In this document: positions 10,547 to 21,046 of the stretch, in pieces
How positions within the stretch are numbered: the stretch's first letter is position 1
How the letters are laid out: each line of letters opens with the position of its first letter
Assembly: GCA_964035015.1 (NCBI GenBank)
Contig: OZ036013.1
Location: 8,524,666 to 8,588,665 of the forward strand
DNA: 64,000 bases
Direction: 5' to 3'
Origin: Corallium rubrum
Taxonomy: Eukaryota; Cnidaria; Anthozoa; Scleralcyonacea; Coralliidae
The notes under the pieces: model-generated
What the model saw: only the letters and a program-made list of their open reading frames with translations
What the model was told of the DNA's origin: nothing
Databases searched by the model: none
Position numbers and translations under genes: made by a program

Positions 10547-12095
10547 TCTTTTCGATCTTTACCGTGTCTTAATATCACCAGCACGCCAGCATTTTATAAA
10601 CAGGGAAAGACCGGTTTTGCGGCTTGTTAAACAGCCGTATAAAAGGCGCAACTTGCACCAGACATGGTGAACCGATACAAAAAGAGCCACATATTCCCCA
10701 AGAAAGACGCGCTTTCAAGGTATTCTTAAGAACTAACGTCTAGCACCACATGTAAACAATGCAGTCGGAGATTTCGCTATTCACCAAACTCGACACGTGA
10801 TGCGAATATCGAAGAAGAATAACATGAATTTGTCACGTGGTGCAACTAGCCAAACCATCTTCTATTAACTGTGGGCGGAATACTAAACCGAAGGTCGCGG
10901 GTTCTTATCACGGCAGCCGGGCCAAGTAGAGTTTTCTCTACTTGTCCGGTATGTTTCGCCACTCGGAGTAACACATTACTAGAAATACATAAATGCAATA
11001 ACCCCTCGCCCGCTTTTACAGCAACCCCCCTTGCGCTCTTTTTTTATTGGAGGCCTGGAAATAGCTGCTCCTGTCGGAATGAAGATATAGTTTTAATTCT
11101 GGTAGAATATTTGAAATAAAAAAACTCTATTTTTTTTGAAGAAAAATGCAACAAAGAACAAAGAAAAATTTAAGGATGATATTTCGTAAAATATATTGAG
11201 ATGAAGAAAATTGCACGTCAAATCCCAGGTTTTGAACTCGATCTCGTTTGCGTGCAAACCAACGATGTTACCACCACACTGCTGAAGCAGTCGTCAGAAT
11301 TTTATCAAAATATTAGGGTTATATTTTACAGTTCTTTCTTCCCATGTTTACAAAGAACATTGCTTGGTTTCTAAAAATATTTGCATTTTGAAAACTACTC
11401 GAACTGCCTCGCTGGTACTCATTTATGACATTTTAAATTTATTTAAACGAATATAACAAAAACAGTTTTTCATTTCGAAATCAGAATTGCTGAAAATGTT
11501 TTCACATACATGTTAAAAGGCCTTAATAAATATTTCAACAGCATTTGTACGTTTTACAAAAGAAAAAATGTTCCTTTTCCATTTTTTATGCTAAATAAGG
11601 TTATATAATTATTAAGTAGTTTTGCAATAAGAAAACTATTTAAAAGAAGATAAGACGGCAGCCACAGGTAAAAAATACAACGGGCACTGGCAAGAAAAAA
11701 CATGCAATGGATATGATACGTTTAAAATACTTCAAGGACACACAAAATGTCAAAATATAAAACAAAATTCGAACAGGGAAACTCGAACAGTTTTGCTGTG
11801 TTCGGTGATTACTGAGCGACTGCTCTATATTTTTACCGTAGCTTAAACTTTTCGGCCTTTATCTTCGTCGGTTTTCTATTTTGACTATTTCTTTTTCCCT
11901 CTTTCGAGTTTCGGTTTGACCGGTTTCCTTTAGTCAAGACGTTGATTTTTTTTGTTCTTTTGAAAAGGATGTACGTATCCTAAAATCTCCTTTCTCAAGT
12001 CTTTTTGTCAAGAATATATTAGTTCTTTCTTGTCAAGAACTATATTGTTTCCAATGCCCCACAATCTTCACCGCGCGTGGTCCGTCCACACACAT
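10547..12095. other. No gene recognised; probable unique host DNA
   Basis: Mostly AT-rich, low-repeat sequence. A tRNA-like B-box (minus strand, about 11,225-11,285) is too degenerate for a tRNA call. Short reading frames here lack recognisable domains. Confidence 0.5.
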
Positions 12096-12097
12096 AT

Positions 12098-12194
<97 letters not shown>

Positions 12195-12195
12195 G
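12098..12195. repeat. (TA)n microsatellite
   Basis: Nearly pure TA repeat; similar tracts follow at 12,326-12,352 and 12,427-12,525. Together they bracket the palindrome and the hammerhead motif. Confidence 0.95.
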
Positions 12196-12287
12196 AAATA
12201 GAGTTTGAAACTTCATCAGGCATAATTAAGAATTGTTTATGTTTAAAGAATTCTTAATTATGCCTGATGAAGTTTCAAACTCTATTT
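12196..12287. repeat. Perfect palindrome, 39-base arms
   Basis: AAATAGAGTTTGAAACTTCA... is followed by its exact reverse complement around a 14-base centre. It sits directly between TA repeats. No coding content. Confidence 0.9.
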
Positions 12288-12352
12288 AACCTATATTAAC
12301 CAGGCATGACATCCACTTTCCCTTCATATATATATATATATATATATATATA

Positions 12353-12398
12353 ACTACAGACGGTACCGTTTCGGCCTTTCGGGCCTCATCAGTGTAGT
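12353..12398 (-). ncRNA. Complete hammerhead ribozyme core (type I)
   Basis: Read on the minus strand: stem I ACTACA (12,398-12,393), core CTGATGA (12,392-12,386), stem II GGCC/GGCC with a CGAAA loop (12,385-12,373), GAAA (12,372-12,369), stem III CGG/CCG type self-complementary segment CGGTACCG, GTC ending at 12,359, then TGTAGT (12,358-12,353), which pairs with ACTACA over all six bases. Every universally conserved core base is present, and 10.1-11.1 is G-C. The predicted cut follows C12359. It lies between TA repeats with no PLE reading frame beside it, so its host element is unknown. It could belong to a retrozyme or a PLE terminal repeat. Confidence 0.9.
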
Positions 12399-12424
12399 GC
12401 TGATGAGCAGGATGAAGGTAACTG

Positions 12425-12525
<101 letters not shown>

Positions 12526-12532
12526 GTAAGTA

Positions 12533-12647
12533 GTGTGCTGCGTAAGCAGTGTTGAAACAACAATCGAAATATGGTACAGTAGGTTAATACTGCCGAAACA
12601 GAGAACGTAAGTGGTCTAACGTTTCGAGCGAAGGCCCTTCGTCAGAG
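12533..12647 (-). repeat. PLE3 inverted terminal copy, outer segment
   Basis: Reverse complement of about 18,178-18,265, including TACTGCCGAAACAGAGAACG and the hammerhead-like CTGACGA...GAAA block (12,645-12,622, minus). It is the outer part of the inverted partial copy of PLE3, cut from its inner part at 16,050 by the element inserted at 12,648. Confidence 0.85.
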
Positions 12648-13145
12648 CATAGACAATCCAGAAGACAGGGACTAGAAACGCCACTGATTTCGCGGGACTC
12701 CTTTCGTGACATCCGTGATATGATTTTCAGCACGCAACAATCATCGGTTGTCAAGGCAACCGGCTTTAAACCAGAACAAAAACGATAGTAAACATACGCG
12801 GTTTATGCAAATTTATTCGAAGAAGATAATTACTGTCGAGATTTTTGAAGTTTACCTGTCAAGAGAGATATATTTTCAAGGTATGTACGTTTTTAAATGT
12901 TTATTTTTACAGTAAATAGCGATTATAATTCTCGTCTTGTTTTGCTCTTTGTATCAAAATGGCACACGTAACAATCACGCTAGTCAGGTAGAGCTCTTTG
13001 GAACCCTGTAACTTTAAACTCAGACTCTCAGTAGCCCTCTCCTTTGGATATTTAGAATCTCTGATGGGATATTTATGAAATTAAAGCAGTTACAAATTGT
13101 CAATCTAGTGTAAAAAGTGCTTTACTTTCGTCACTCCGTACACGA

Positions 13146-14138
13146 GTACAACAAAGTCGCCATTTTTGTTGTCGAAGTATGCTCTCAACAGGAACCCTGT
13201 AACTAAAATTTGAAATAGTTTTAGGACCTTAGAATTAAATATTTAGAATAAGAAAATAATTATCAACGGAACTGTCGCTTCTTTATTATCTGTTTAGTTT
13301 TCTATTGACCAGAAACTCCCATTGATTGTGCGTGTAGTGTTCACGACTACAACAAAGTCGCCATTTTTGTTGTCGAAGTATGCTCTCAACAGGAACCCTG
13401 TAACTAAAATTTGAAATAGTTTTAGGACCTTAGAATTAAATATTTAGAATAAGAAAATAATTATCAACGGAACTGTCGCTTCTTTATTATCTGTTTAGTT
13501 TTCTATTGACCAGAAACTCCCATTGATTGTGCGTGTAGTGTTCACGACTACAACAAAGTCGCCATTTTTGTTGTCGAAGTATGCTCTCAACAGGAACCCT
13601 GTAACTAAAATTTGAAATAGTTTTAGGACCTTAGAATTAAATATTTAGAATAAGAAAATAATTATCAACGGAACTGTCGCTTCTTTATTATCTGTTTAGT
13701 TTTCTATTGACCAGAAACTCCCATTGATTTTGCGTGTAGTGTTCACGACTACAACAAAGTCGCCATTTTTGTTGTCGAAGTATGCTCTCAATAGGAACCC
13801 TGTAACTAAAATTTGAAAGAATTTCAGGACTTTGTATTTTTATATTTAGAATAAGAAAATAATTATCAACGGAACTGTCGCTTCTTTATTCTCTGTTTAG
13901 TTTTCTATTGACCAGAAACTCCCATTGATTGTGCGTGTAGTGTTCACGACTACAACAAAGTCGCCATTTTTGTTGTCGAAGTATGCTCTCAATAGGAACC
14001 CTGTAACTAAAATTTGAGAGAATTTCAGGACTTTGTATTTTTATATTTAGATTAAGAAAATAATTATCAACGAAACTGTCGCTTCTTTATTATCTGTTTA
14101 GTTTTCTATTGACCAGAAACTCCCATTGATTGTGTGTA
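13146..14138. repeat. 201-bp tandem satellite, about five units
   Basis: The phrase TAACTAAAATTTGA recurs at 13,200, 13,401, 13,602, 13,803 and 14,004, which is exactly every 201 bases. Units 1-3 are almost identical. Units 4-5 share their own variants (AATAGGAACC, ATTTCAGGACTTTG). Each unit includes CAACAAAGTCGCCATTTTTG with weak dyad symmetry. The array sits inside the 3.4-kb element. Confidence 0.95.
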
Positions 14139-15684
14139 GTATTTGATCATGTAAGAAGGTCTAATGGTATACTATCTCAACAAACTGTTTAGATGCCATA
14201 TAGAAAAGGCTATGGAGTCAAAAAAAGGTTCAAGTTGAAGAAAATGGAATCCAAACGAGAACTGAAACATTCTGGCTTCATTTACAGACAACAAGGAAAA
14301 TAATTTGTGCCAGCACCAGACTGGTCTGCCAGGCCTTGGCAACTTGCTAGCTTGGTGGTGTAATGATTGCCAGCCCGAGATACCCCACTGGGGATTGTGA
14401 CCCTCCAAATTTAGTACTGTGTACATCTATTTACTGACTTTATCTATGCATCCTTGTATCTCATTGCTACACAGTGCTGTTATTAATGGGATTTATGCAA
14501 TAAATATTATTAAAACTAGCTGTGTGTTGTTTATGTGGCTCCAACCCCCCGGTTCATTGTGGCCATCTGGTCACGCATGGCACACATGAAGTGTCACACA
14601 CCAGCGATTAAAGAATCAGGCACTGTTGAACAGAGGCACGTGATACATGCATCACACATGCTTAGAAGGCTGATGCAATATCTGGAACTACCAGTCAGGG
14701 TTTCCTGAGCCCCAGGCTCAGCATTGTTGGCACCATTTCTCGAGTGGTTCAAAACAACTTGTGTGGGTACTAGGTTGCTGAAATAGTGCCGGATGAAGGT
14801 AAAACCTCAAATTTTCTGACAAAATCAGGATCTGAACAGAGGACATGAAAAGCTTGCCAAATGTTTCACGCTGATTGGTAGGTAACTACTTTAAATCCCC
14901 TGTTGTTGCTGCTTCCCATAGTTTAGCTAATATGATGTGAAGCATTTTCACATCACATAGTCTTCTATATTTTGTAGCATACATTCAGCAGAAGAAACTA
15001 TTTTAGGACCATGTTGGGGGATCCTTTAATTTTGTTAAAGGGATCAGATATTATTTCAATAAGTGTTTTCACCAATAACTGTTCACCATCATTATATAAG
15101 TTGGTGATCGAGTATTTTGTATCACTGGTGTGAGGAATCTCTGTATTCAAAAAAGAAAAGCTAGGAAGGGTGAAAATCCATACAGAATTTTTTACAAAAA
15201 ACTTATACCCATTGTACACAGAATTAATTCCATCTGAATTTTGTGGATATTACTGTATTTCCCCAAACTCATTTTCCATAAGTTTTATGTACTGTATTGT
15301 TTGATCTGTGCATGTTTGAACAACTTAATATACTAAATGTCTGACTATACTTAAAGTAAGATATTTAAGTCTTAACAGTACTAAAATCGTACAAAAGTAT
15401 TAACACCACAGACTACAATTCATAGTTTATTCCATATATCTGTAGTTAATACTGTACTATATATACTGTACTGCATTTATACAAATGAAATAGACTCACT
15501 TTCTTTTTAAACATAAGCTTACTGTAGTTTATCTGTTCACAGACAATCCAGAAGACAACGTTTGTCTTCTGGATTGTAAGATCTGCTACACGAGTCAGTT
15601 AATAGGAGTGAAGAGGTATTATCTCTTAAATTACTGCCAATGATAATTTGTAGCAAGAGTTAAACCATAATTTTGAAGTTTTAC
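14139..15684. other. Interior of the 3.4-kb element, no gene recognised
   Basis: AT-rich DNA with only short reading frames. A palindrome at about 15,541-15,580 repeats the terminal phrase AGACAATCCAGAAGACA in both orientations. Confidence 0.5.
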
Positions 15685-15936
15685 CCAGAGGCTTTGCTTT
15701 CTTTTTACTTGTACGTTTGTTTTCCATCTGAAATTGAGGAATAAAAGGTATACATCAAAACATAATTTATTATATTTTTAATTCAAGACAAAAAATGAGC
15801 ACATGAAAACGTTTACCACAAGGGAATAATTAATTACCTTCATTTTCAGGTATTTCTCCGTCTTCGCTACTTGAATCTTCGCCCTCGCTCTCACTGTCTT
15901 CTCCAATATCTCATCCCAGTTGACCGCATCCGCCAT
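15685..15936 (-). CDS. Two candidate short exons inside the 3.4-kb element
   Basis: On the minus strand, ATG at 15,936 opens MADAVNWDEILEKTVRARAK and the exon ends at 15,838 before GTAATT. After a 110-base gap, TTTCAG precedes a second open block (15,727-15,685, MENKRTSKKKAKPLG) that ends before GTAAAA. The two join in phase. A different frame of exon 1 is strikingly acidic (EDSESEGEDSSSEDGEIPEN). The function is unknown. It could be the start of a lost transposase, a captured host exon or chance. Confidence 0.3.
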
Positions 15937-16201
15937 ATTTTATTATTTTGGCATTAAACGAGCCCGCAAAAATTATGCACAGACCGTATCACGGATTTCA
16001 CGCGCGAAGTCAGTGGCGTTTCTAGTCCCTGTCTTCTGGATTGTCTATGGTCAGAGAGAAACGTAAAGAGTAAAACAAACAACGAGCTTATATACGCGAG
16101 ATAATCACGTGATAAAAATTAGCCAATCAGATAAAGGTAACCAAGACAAACTAATAATGAGATTCAAAAGAATAAGCCAATCAGAGCAAAGTAACAATAA
16201 C

Positions 16202-16430
16202 AAATAAATAATGAAAATTACATATTAATTTATTTGTTTACTTTGTTTTTATTGGCTTACATGTGTTCACGTGATTCCCATTGTAGCTCTGCTATAAATA
16301 CGCGTGACCACATGTGAGTTGTTTACTAATTTCTCCTGACGAAGGGCCTTCGCTCGAAAAGTCGAGAAGATTTTTCTTTGTTTTTCAGGCCAACGTGACT
16401 TAACCCTGGTAATAATTAAATAAATAATGA
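16202..16430 (+). mobile_element. 203-bp hammerhead-bearing unit with 13-bp target duplication
   Basis: The 13-mer AAATAAATAATGA occurs at 16,202-16,214 and 16,418-16,430. It flanks a 203-bp segment absent from the matching PLE3 end near 18,010-18,030, so this is a clean insertion. The segment has no coding capacity. It contains TATAAATA, a hammerhead-like motif and a T-rich stretch. It resembles a solo PLE terminal unit or retrozyme-like retroelement. The 13-bp duplication points to reverse-transcription-based integration. Confidence 0.8.
16330..16369 (+). ncRNA. Hammerhead-like motif in the 203-bp unit
   Basis: Stem I is TTTCTC (16,330-16,335) pairing with GAGAAG (16,364-16,369). The core is CTGACGA (16,336-16,342), stem II GGGC/GCTC with a CTTC loop, then GAAA (16,356-16,359) and GTC (16,361-16,363). 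It deviates at unpaired A16343 and at an A-G mismatch in the minimal stem III, so activity is uncertain. Confidence 0.65.
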
Positions 16431-16500
16431 GATGCGAAAGCCATTTGCTATTCTCACCATCGATAAGTAAAAAAAGGAGAGTAAAAAATAGAGAGTAAAG

Positions 16501-17880
16501 AATGCCCTACAGATTTTTGATCAAATACATTTCACTGATCTCAGCAAATATATTTTCACCATGGATGTCAAGTCCCTTTACACTGTTATTCCTCATCGTG
16601 ATGGTCTTGAAGCTCTGAAGTTTTTCTTCAACAAACGCACCATTTTAGAACCTTCCACTTCTACATTACTTCGCTTGGCAGAACTTGTACTCACCCTCAA
16701 TAATTTTTCTTTTGATGGTGAACATTACCAACAAATAAGTGGAGTTGCTATGGGTACCAAAATGGGCCCTAGTTACGCAAACTTATTTGTTGGTTATGTT
16801 GAAAAACAAATCTTCGAACAATATACTGGACCACTTCCTGATTTCTTTGGGAGGTACATAGATGACTGTTTAGGAACAGCATCATGCCCACGTGTGAATT
16901 TAGAGAAATTTATCAATTATGACAATGATTTCCATCCAGCACTCAAATTCACATGGGAAATCAGTGAAACCAGTGTGTCATTCCTTGATGTTTTGGTGTC
17001 GATTAATGGTGATGCGCTCACGACTTCAAGCCTACCGACTCACACAGCTACCTTCTATTTTCATCATCTCATCCCAACCACACTAAACAATCCATCCCAT
17101 ATTCTCAATTTCTGCGACTTCGCCGCCTATGCAGTGATGATAAAGATTTTGAGACCAAATCTTTGGAAATGAGATCCTTTTTTGTCCAACGTGGCTATCC
17201 TAACCACCTATTAGACTCCGCTATTCATAAAGCTTCCAGTATTCCCCGTCCGGACACTTTAAAACAACCTTCGGAAAGACTTTCTGATAATAAAACACCA
17301 CTAGTTCTCACATTTCATCCTTTCAACTATAAAGTTAAGGATATCATTAGCCGTAATTTTCACATCTTAAAGAATGACCCCTTTGATCTCTTTTCGACGC
17401 AATAAAAACATTCGGGATAGTTTAGTACGCAGTGCCCTTAGAGAAAATCTACAGGCACCTGTGGGTACTACTTCTTGTTCTCGCACACGATGCTACACAT
17501 GTTCGTTTCTTGACCCTGCCACATTAATTTCAGGACCCAAATCTAATTTCACCATTCGGCATAATTTCACATGCACCTCTTCCAACCTCATTTACTGCAT
17601 TTCTTGCAGTAAATGCTGCATGCTCTACATTGGTGAAACTGGCAGACGTTTATCTGACAGGTTTGCTGAACATCTTCGTTCTGTGAGGAACAATGATGTT
17701 GACAAGCCTGTTGCCCGACATTTTAATAGTGTCAACCATCATATTTCTGACATGAAAGTTTGTGCTATCTCACCCATTTCCGGTGGTAATCATAGCCGCA
17801 AACGACAGGAAAAGCGTCTCATTTTCAAAATTGGAACCATTCATCCTCATGGATTCAACGAACGTTTTTCTTTTATTTAA
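16501..17880 (+). pseudogene. Penelope-like element (PLE3) reverse transcriptase and GIY-YIG nuclease
   Basis: 5'-truncated PLE body. It opens mid reverse transcriptase with YIFTMDVKSLYTVIPH, then QQISGVAMGTKMGPSYANLF and the catalytic GRYIDDCLGT. After frame changes near 17,020 and 17,160, the thumb region MRSFFVQRGYPN follows. A further change near 17,380 leads to a cysteine-rich block (CSRTRCYTC, CISCSKCC) and the GIY-YIG nuclease MLYIGETGRRLSDRFAEHL, ending at TAA 17,880. The inverted terminal copy lies upstream. The domain order matches EN-containing PLEs. At least three frame breaks show it is dead. Confidence 0.92.
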
Positions 17881-18262
17881 CACTTCTGAAGATGCTGTTT
17901 TTGTATTAGCAAGGGCAGACATAAACAGTGTTTTCACTTTACTTCTCCATTCTTTACTCTCTATTTTTTACTCTCCTTTTTTTACGTATCGATGGTGAGA
18001 ATAGCAAATGGCTTTCGCATCTCATTATTTATTTGTTATTGTTACTTTGCTCTGATTGGCTTATTCTTTTGAATCTCATTATTAGTTTGTCTTGGTTACC
18101 TTTATTTGATTGGCTAATTTTTATCACGTGATTATCTCGCGTATATAAGCTCGTTGTTTGTTTTACTCTTTACGTTTCTCTCTGACGAAGGGCCTTCGCT
18201 CGAAACGTTAGACCACTTACGTTCTCTGTTTCGGCAGTATTAACCTACTATACCATATTTCG

Positions 18263-18265
<3 letters not shown>
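17881..18265 (+). repeat. PLE3 3' tail with hammerhead-like block
   Basis: Noncoding tail mirrored upstream at 16,057-16,500 and 12,533-12,647. It contains CACGTGATTATCTCGCGTATATAAG and the block CTGACGA (18,182-18,188), GGGC/GCTC stem, GAAA (18,202-18,205). It ends in TACTGCCGAAACAGAGAACG reversed and a TA repeat (18,266-18,299). The same block recurs at three other sites in the window. Confidence 0.85.
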
Positions 18266-18301
<36 letters not shown>

Positions 18302-18699
18302 CTCAAACTGATTCGCATTTTAACACGCGTGTAAAGTGGACTCCATGCATGCATGTTGAGATTAGCACCCTCACCGGGCTCCGAACCTTCGGCCCTACGC
18401 CCGGGATCGGGGATAATTATCCACCCGTATTCACTGTCCCACAATTACCATTCGAAATCATTGTGACTTACTGAACTATCAAGCTTGTCTAGTTTCATTT
18501 ATACTGAAGACATCCACCGGTTTGTTTATCATTGGGATGTTTAATTCGTCCAGGCTTTTTAGGTATTGAGGCAATATTCAAATGAGCCAGATGTTTTTGA
18601 CTGGTTATTGATCGTGCGATCAAATCTGGATATGAGGTGTCACGAAGTGGAATAAAATCATGATTAAAAAGTCTTAATAGATGATATCAAGTTTCGCGC

Positions 18700-19311
18700 T
18701 AAGATTGAATCACCGTTCTTATTCAAATGCGCCCAGAGTTATTTAAGTCTGCAACGTTAATATTATCGTTTCGTATGAATTGTAGGTAGATTACACAGGT
18801 GTTCTAACATATTGCTTAATTTGGGAATCATAGCTTGTTTCACGTCATTTCTTGTAATGATAGATGAGATAGCAGTTACTTTAGCCCTCAGAACACATCT
18901 CCTTGACTTTTCAGGATAGGATATTAAGTTCATCGCAAAGTTTCTTCGGCGTCTTTTTATGTCTGTCATTTGTACCAACATGAATAATAATTTGCTCCGG
19001 ATTTGTTTTAGTAAGGAAATGTTTTAGTATTCACACGACGCTGGCTGTAGACCTTTTATCATCGAATCTCCTAGAACTAGGATGCTCCCCGAATCAAATG
19101 TAGTGGCGGATGTCGAATGATTATCATCGGCAACAGTAAAGTTCGGCGGGTTACTTTCGACCATGTTATCTTCAGAATTAGTTATAGATGGCGGATTGCT
19201 TTCGGCCATATTTTCATCTTTCATCACTATGTTCGCCATGTAGGTAGACTGTATTACTCTTAGAATGCCAAGTAACAGATAATTTGTCACCGCTATATGT
19301 CCATGTCCCAC
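18700..19311 (-). pseudogene. SGNH-hydrolase-like domain relic
   Basis: Two minus-strand segments encode pieces of an SGNH/GDSL esterase-type domain: SGSILVLGDSMIKGLQPA (block I, GDS) at about 19,050-19,110, and after frame breaks IIIHVGTNDIK (block III/V-like GTND) at about 18,960-19,000, followed by SRRCVLRAKVTAISSIITRND. Such domains occur in retrotransposon ORFs and in expanded invertebrate repeat genes. The N-terminal part is low-complexity, with an imperfect duplication (ESNPPSITNSEDN, ESNPPNFTVADDN). It has several frame changes and no catalytic continuity. Confidence 0.6.
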
Positions 19312-19726
19312 CTCCAGGCGACTTCCATGACGAGCAAGCTTCGTTCAGCTCAAGCGATGCAAAAGATTTCAGCTCAGCAAGGCTCTCGTTCCATCTTAGT
19401 TTGTTCTTTCGGATTTCAAAATACTTCTTTACTATAGAGGTTCATTCATTCGTAAACTCTGTAGGTTTGTTGAAATTACAGTTATCGGACGAAGTTATGA
19501 GAGCACGTCCTTCCGCCATGACTGTGATTACGATGATGTGTTGAGTGAAAATTAGAATGGTTTATATCAAAAGAAGAGCAATTGAGTAACGTTTCTTATA
19601 TCTGTTATCTGGATGGCGCGAAGTTTGGGTTAGAGTATCTACTAAAATGCTTTTTGTAGAAACTATGCCTCTGTTAATCTTCTTGGCTTCGTGTATATAT
19701 TTATCAATCACCAAGTAACATAATCC

Positions 19727-19751
19727 CGTCTGTCGGTCGGTCGGTCGGTCG

Positions 19752-19814
<63 letters not shown>

Positions 19815-19905
19815 CGTCCGTCCGTCCGTCCGTCCGTCCGTCCGTCCGTCCGTCCGTCCGTCCGTCCGTCCGTCCGTCCGTCCGTCCGTCCGTCTGTCCG
19901 TGTCT
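19727..19905. repeat. Tetranucleotide microsatellite (GTCG)(GTCT)(GTCC)n
   Basis: Three successive tetramer runs. A short GTCC run recurs at 20,003-20,026 within the tandem copy that follows. Confidence 0.95.
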
Positions 19906-20131
19906 ATGTTTGGTAAGCTATCCTTGTTAGCGAGATACAGTCTAACCTGTGCTAAGCGGCCCTGTATTAAGCGACCAGCCATTTAAAGTCCTGGATATGT
20001 ACTCCGTCCGTCCGTCCGTCTGTCCGTGTGTATGTCTGGTAAGCTATCCTTGTTAGCGAGATACGGTCTAACCTGTGCTAAGCGGTCCTGTATTAAGCGA
20101 CCAGCCATTTAAAGTCCTGGATATGTACTCA
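19906..20131 (+). repeat. Tandem duplication of a transposon-end sequence, about 114 bp
   Basis: GGTAAGCTATCCTTGTTAGC, AACCTGTGCTAAGCGG and TATTAAGCGACCAGCC occur twice in direct order. A related end (CTATTAAGCGGCCAGCA...GACTGTATCTCG) lies at about 24,880-24,958 in the opposite terminal sense (GAGATACAGTC against GACTGTATCTC). The stretch between them could be one old DNA element. Confidence 0.7.
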
Positions 20132-20137
20132 GTAATT

Positions 20138-20470
20138 TACTTTGTGAAATTCATGAATAATTAATGAGGTTAAGAAGCAATCAAAACGTAGCATTCAAGT
20201 CACATGTATACGTCTGTAAATCCCAATAAAGATCATCTTTTGGACAAAGTGATCTTTATCAAAAGTTATGAATACTAATTAGCCTTCTTGGTGATCTTTA
20301 TCAAAAGTTACTAATTAGCTTCATTCTATTGTTTCATTTCACAAGTACGATAAAGCATTCGCGTCCTATCTGTATGGGGATTTACTTCGGCTCGCCTTGT
20401 AAATCCCCATAAAGTAAATCCCCATAAAGATCGGCCGCTCATGCTTTATCTATTACGTAAACACTACCTC
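20138..20470. repeat. Foldback repeat, family F2, copy 1
   Basis: Multiple inverted pieces: TGTGAAATTCATGAATAATT against ATTTCACAAGT, AAGTGATCTTTATC repeats, and TATGGGGATTTACTTCGGCTCGCC...TAAATCCCCATA with a CTTCGGCTCG apex. The copy at about 41,540-41,880 has the same outer sequence and apex phrase. Confidence 0.7.
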
Positions 20471-20772
20471 CATATTGAATGATTTCTTATTGCTTTAACC
20501 TGTATTAAACGACCAGCCTAAATTTACATGGTACTTTTTTAATATTCACTAGACAATTATGACAGGAAAAAAATCTGCGAACTTATCAAGTGTAGATAAA
20601 TATGAATGAAGTATAGTGTTCCATTCTACCGTTTTCAATTAAATCAAGCAACTTGAAACTTCGTTTATTACAGACTATATCAATCAAACTCTTCAATTTT
20701 CACTTTGGGAAATTGTATTTTTTGTACCCAAGAACGTGCACATTTTTGCTCCACGTCGACGCGCGCGTGTCT

Positions 20773-20937
20773 TTACTTGATATCAAACCCCTGTTCGATC
20801 ATGTTTGTCTTTAGCCAGTTGATGGAGAATGAATCTCCTGTGAGTTGATATTCACAAGGAACTTCTAAGCCATAGCCGCCGCCTCTGTTCACACGCTTGC
20901 CCTTGATGACTGCTTTACCACAATTTTTGTATCTACT
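20773..20937 (-). CDS. Unidentified coding-like 3' exon
   Basis: A minus-strand frame of about 54 codons ends in TAA at 20,775-20,773 and reads CGKAVIKGKRVNRGGGYGLE, then VPCEYQL and SINWLKTNMIEQGFDIK. The composition is protein-like, with Cys, Trp and Gly in a domain-like pattern. A possible acceptor (GCGCAG) precedes it at about 20,940. It is not recognised. It could be the last exon of a host gene, or a fragment of a repeat-encoded protein. No upstream exon was found. Confidence 0.4.
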   Translation of the reverse strand, partial: SRYKNCGKAVIKGKRVNRGGGYGLEVPCEYQLTGDSFSINWLKTNMIEQGFDIK

Positions 20938-20979
20938 GCGCATGCGCGAGTAGATACATTGTTGTCGTGCGTGTAAGTT

Positions 20980-21046
20980 AAGTTAAGTTAAGTTAAGTTA
21001 AGTTAAGTTAAGTTAAGTTAAGTTAAGTTAAGTTAAGTTAAGTTAA
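20980..21046. repeat. (AAGTT)n microsatellite
   Basis: About 13 pentamer units, next to the candidate exon. Confidence 0.95.

Larger units (their letters stand above)
12648..16049. mobile_element. 3.4-kb DNA element with 7-bp target duplication, inserted in PLE3
   Basis: It begins CATAGACAATCCAGAAGACA and ends with the reverse complement. The inverted similarity continues for about 70 bases (GGGACTAGAAACGCCACTGA). GTCAGAG flanks both sides (12,641-12,647 and 16,050-16,056) and interrupts sequence that is continuous in the other PLE3 end, which proves insertion. A 7-8-bp duplication with CA-starting termini would suit a P-like or hAT-like element, but no transposase is visible. The interior holds a 201-bp satellite array, an internal palindrome of the terminus (about 15,541-15,580) and two candidate exons. 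Confidence 0.82.
16057..16500 (-). repeat. PLE3 inverted terminal copy, inner segment
   Basis: Reverse complement of about 17,950-18,178, carrying GAGATAATCACGTGAT and AGGAGAGTAAAAAATAGAGA. It is interrupted by a 203-bp insertion at 16,215-16,417. The PLE3 coding body starts directly after it at 16,501. Confidence 0.85.

Noticed and set aside
11222-11292. tRNA-like sequence on the minus strand
   Set aside because: A GTTCAAA-type B-box and an anticodon-like TGC occur, but the acceptor and D stems do not pair and the A-box is poor.
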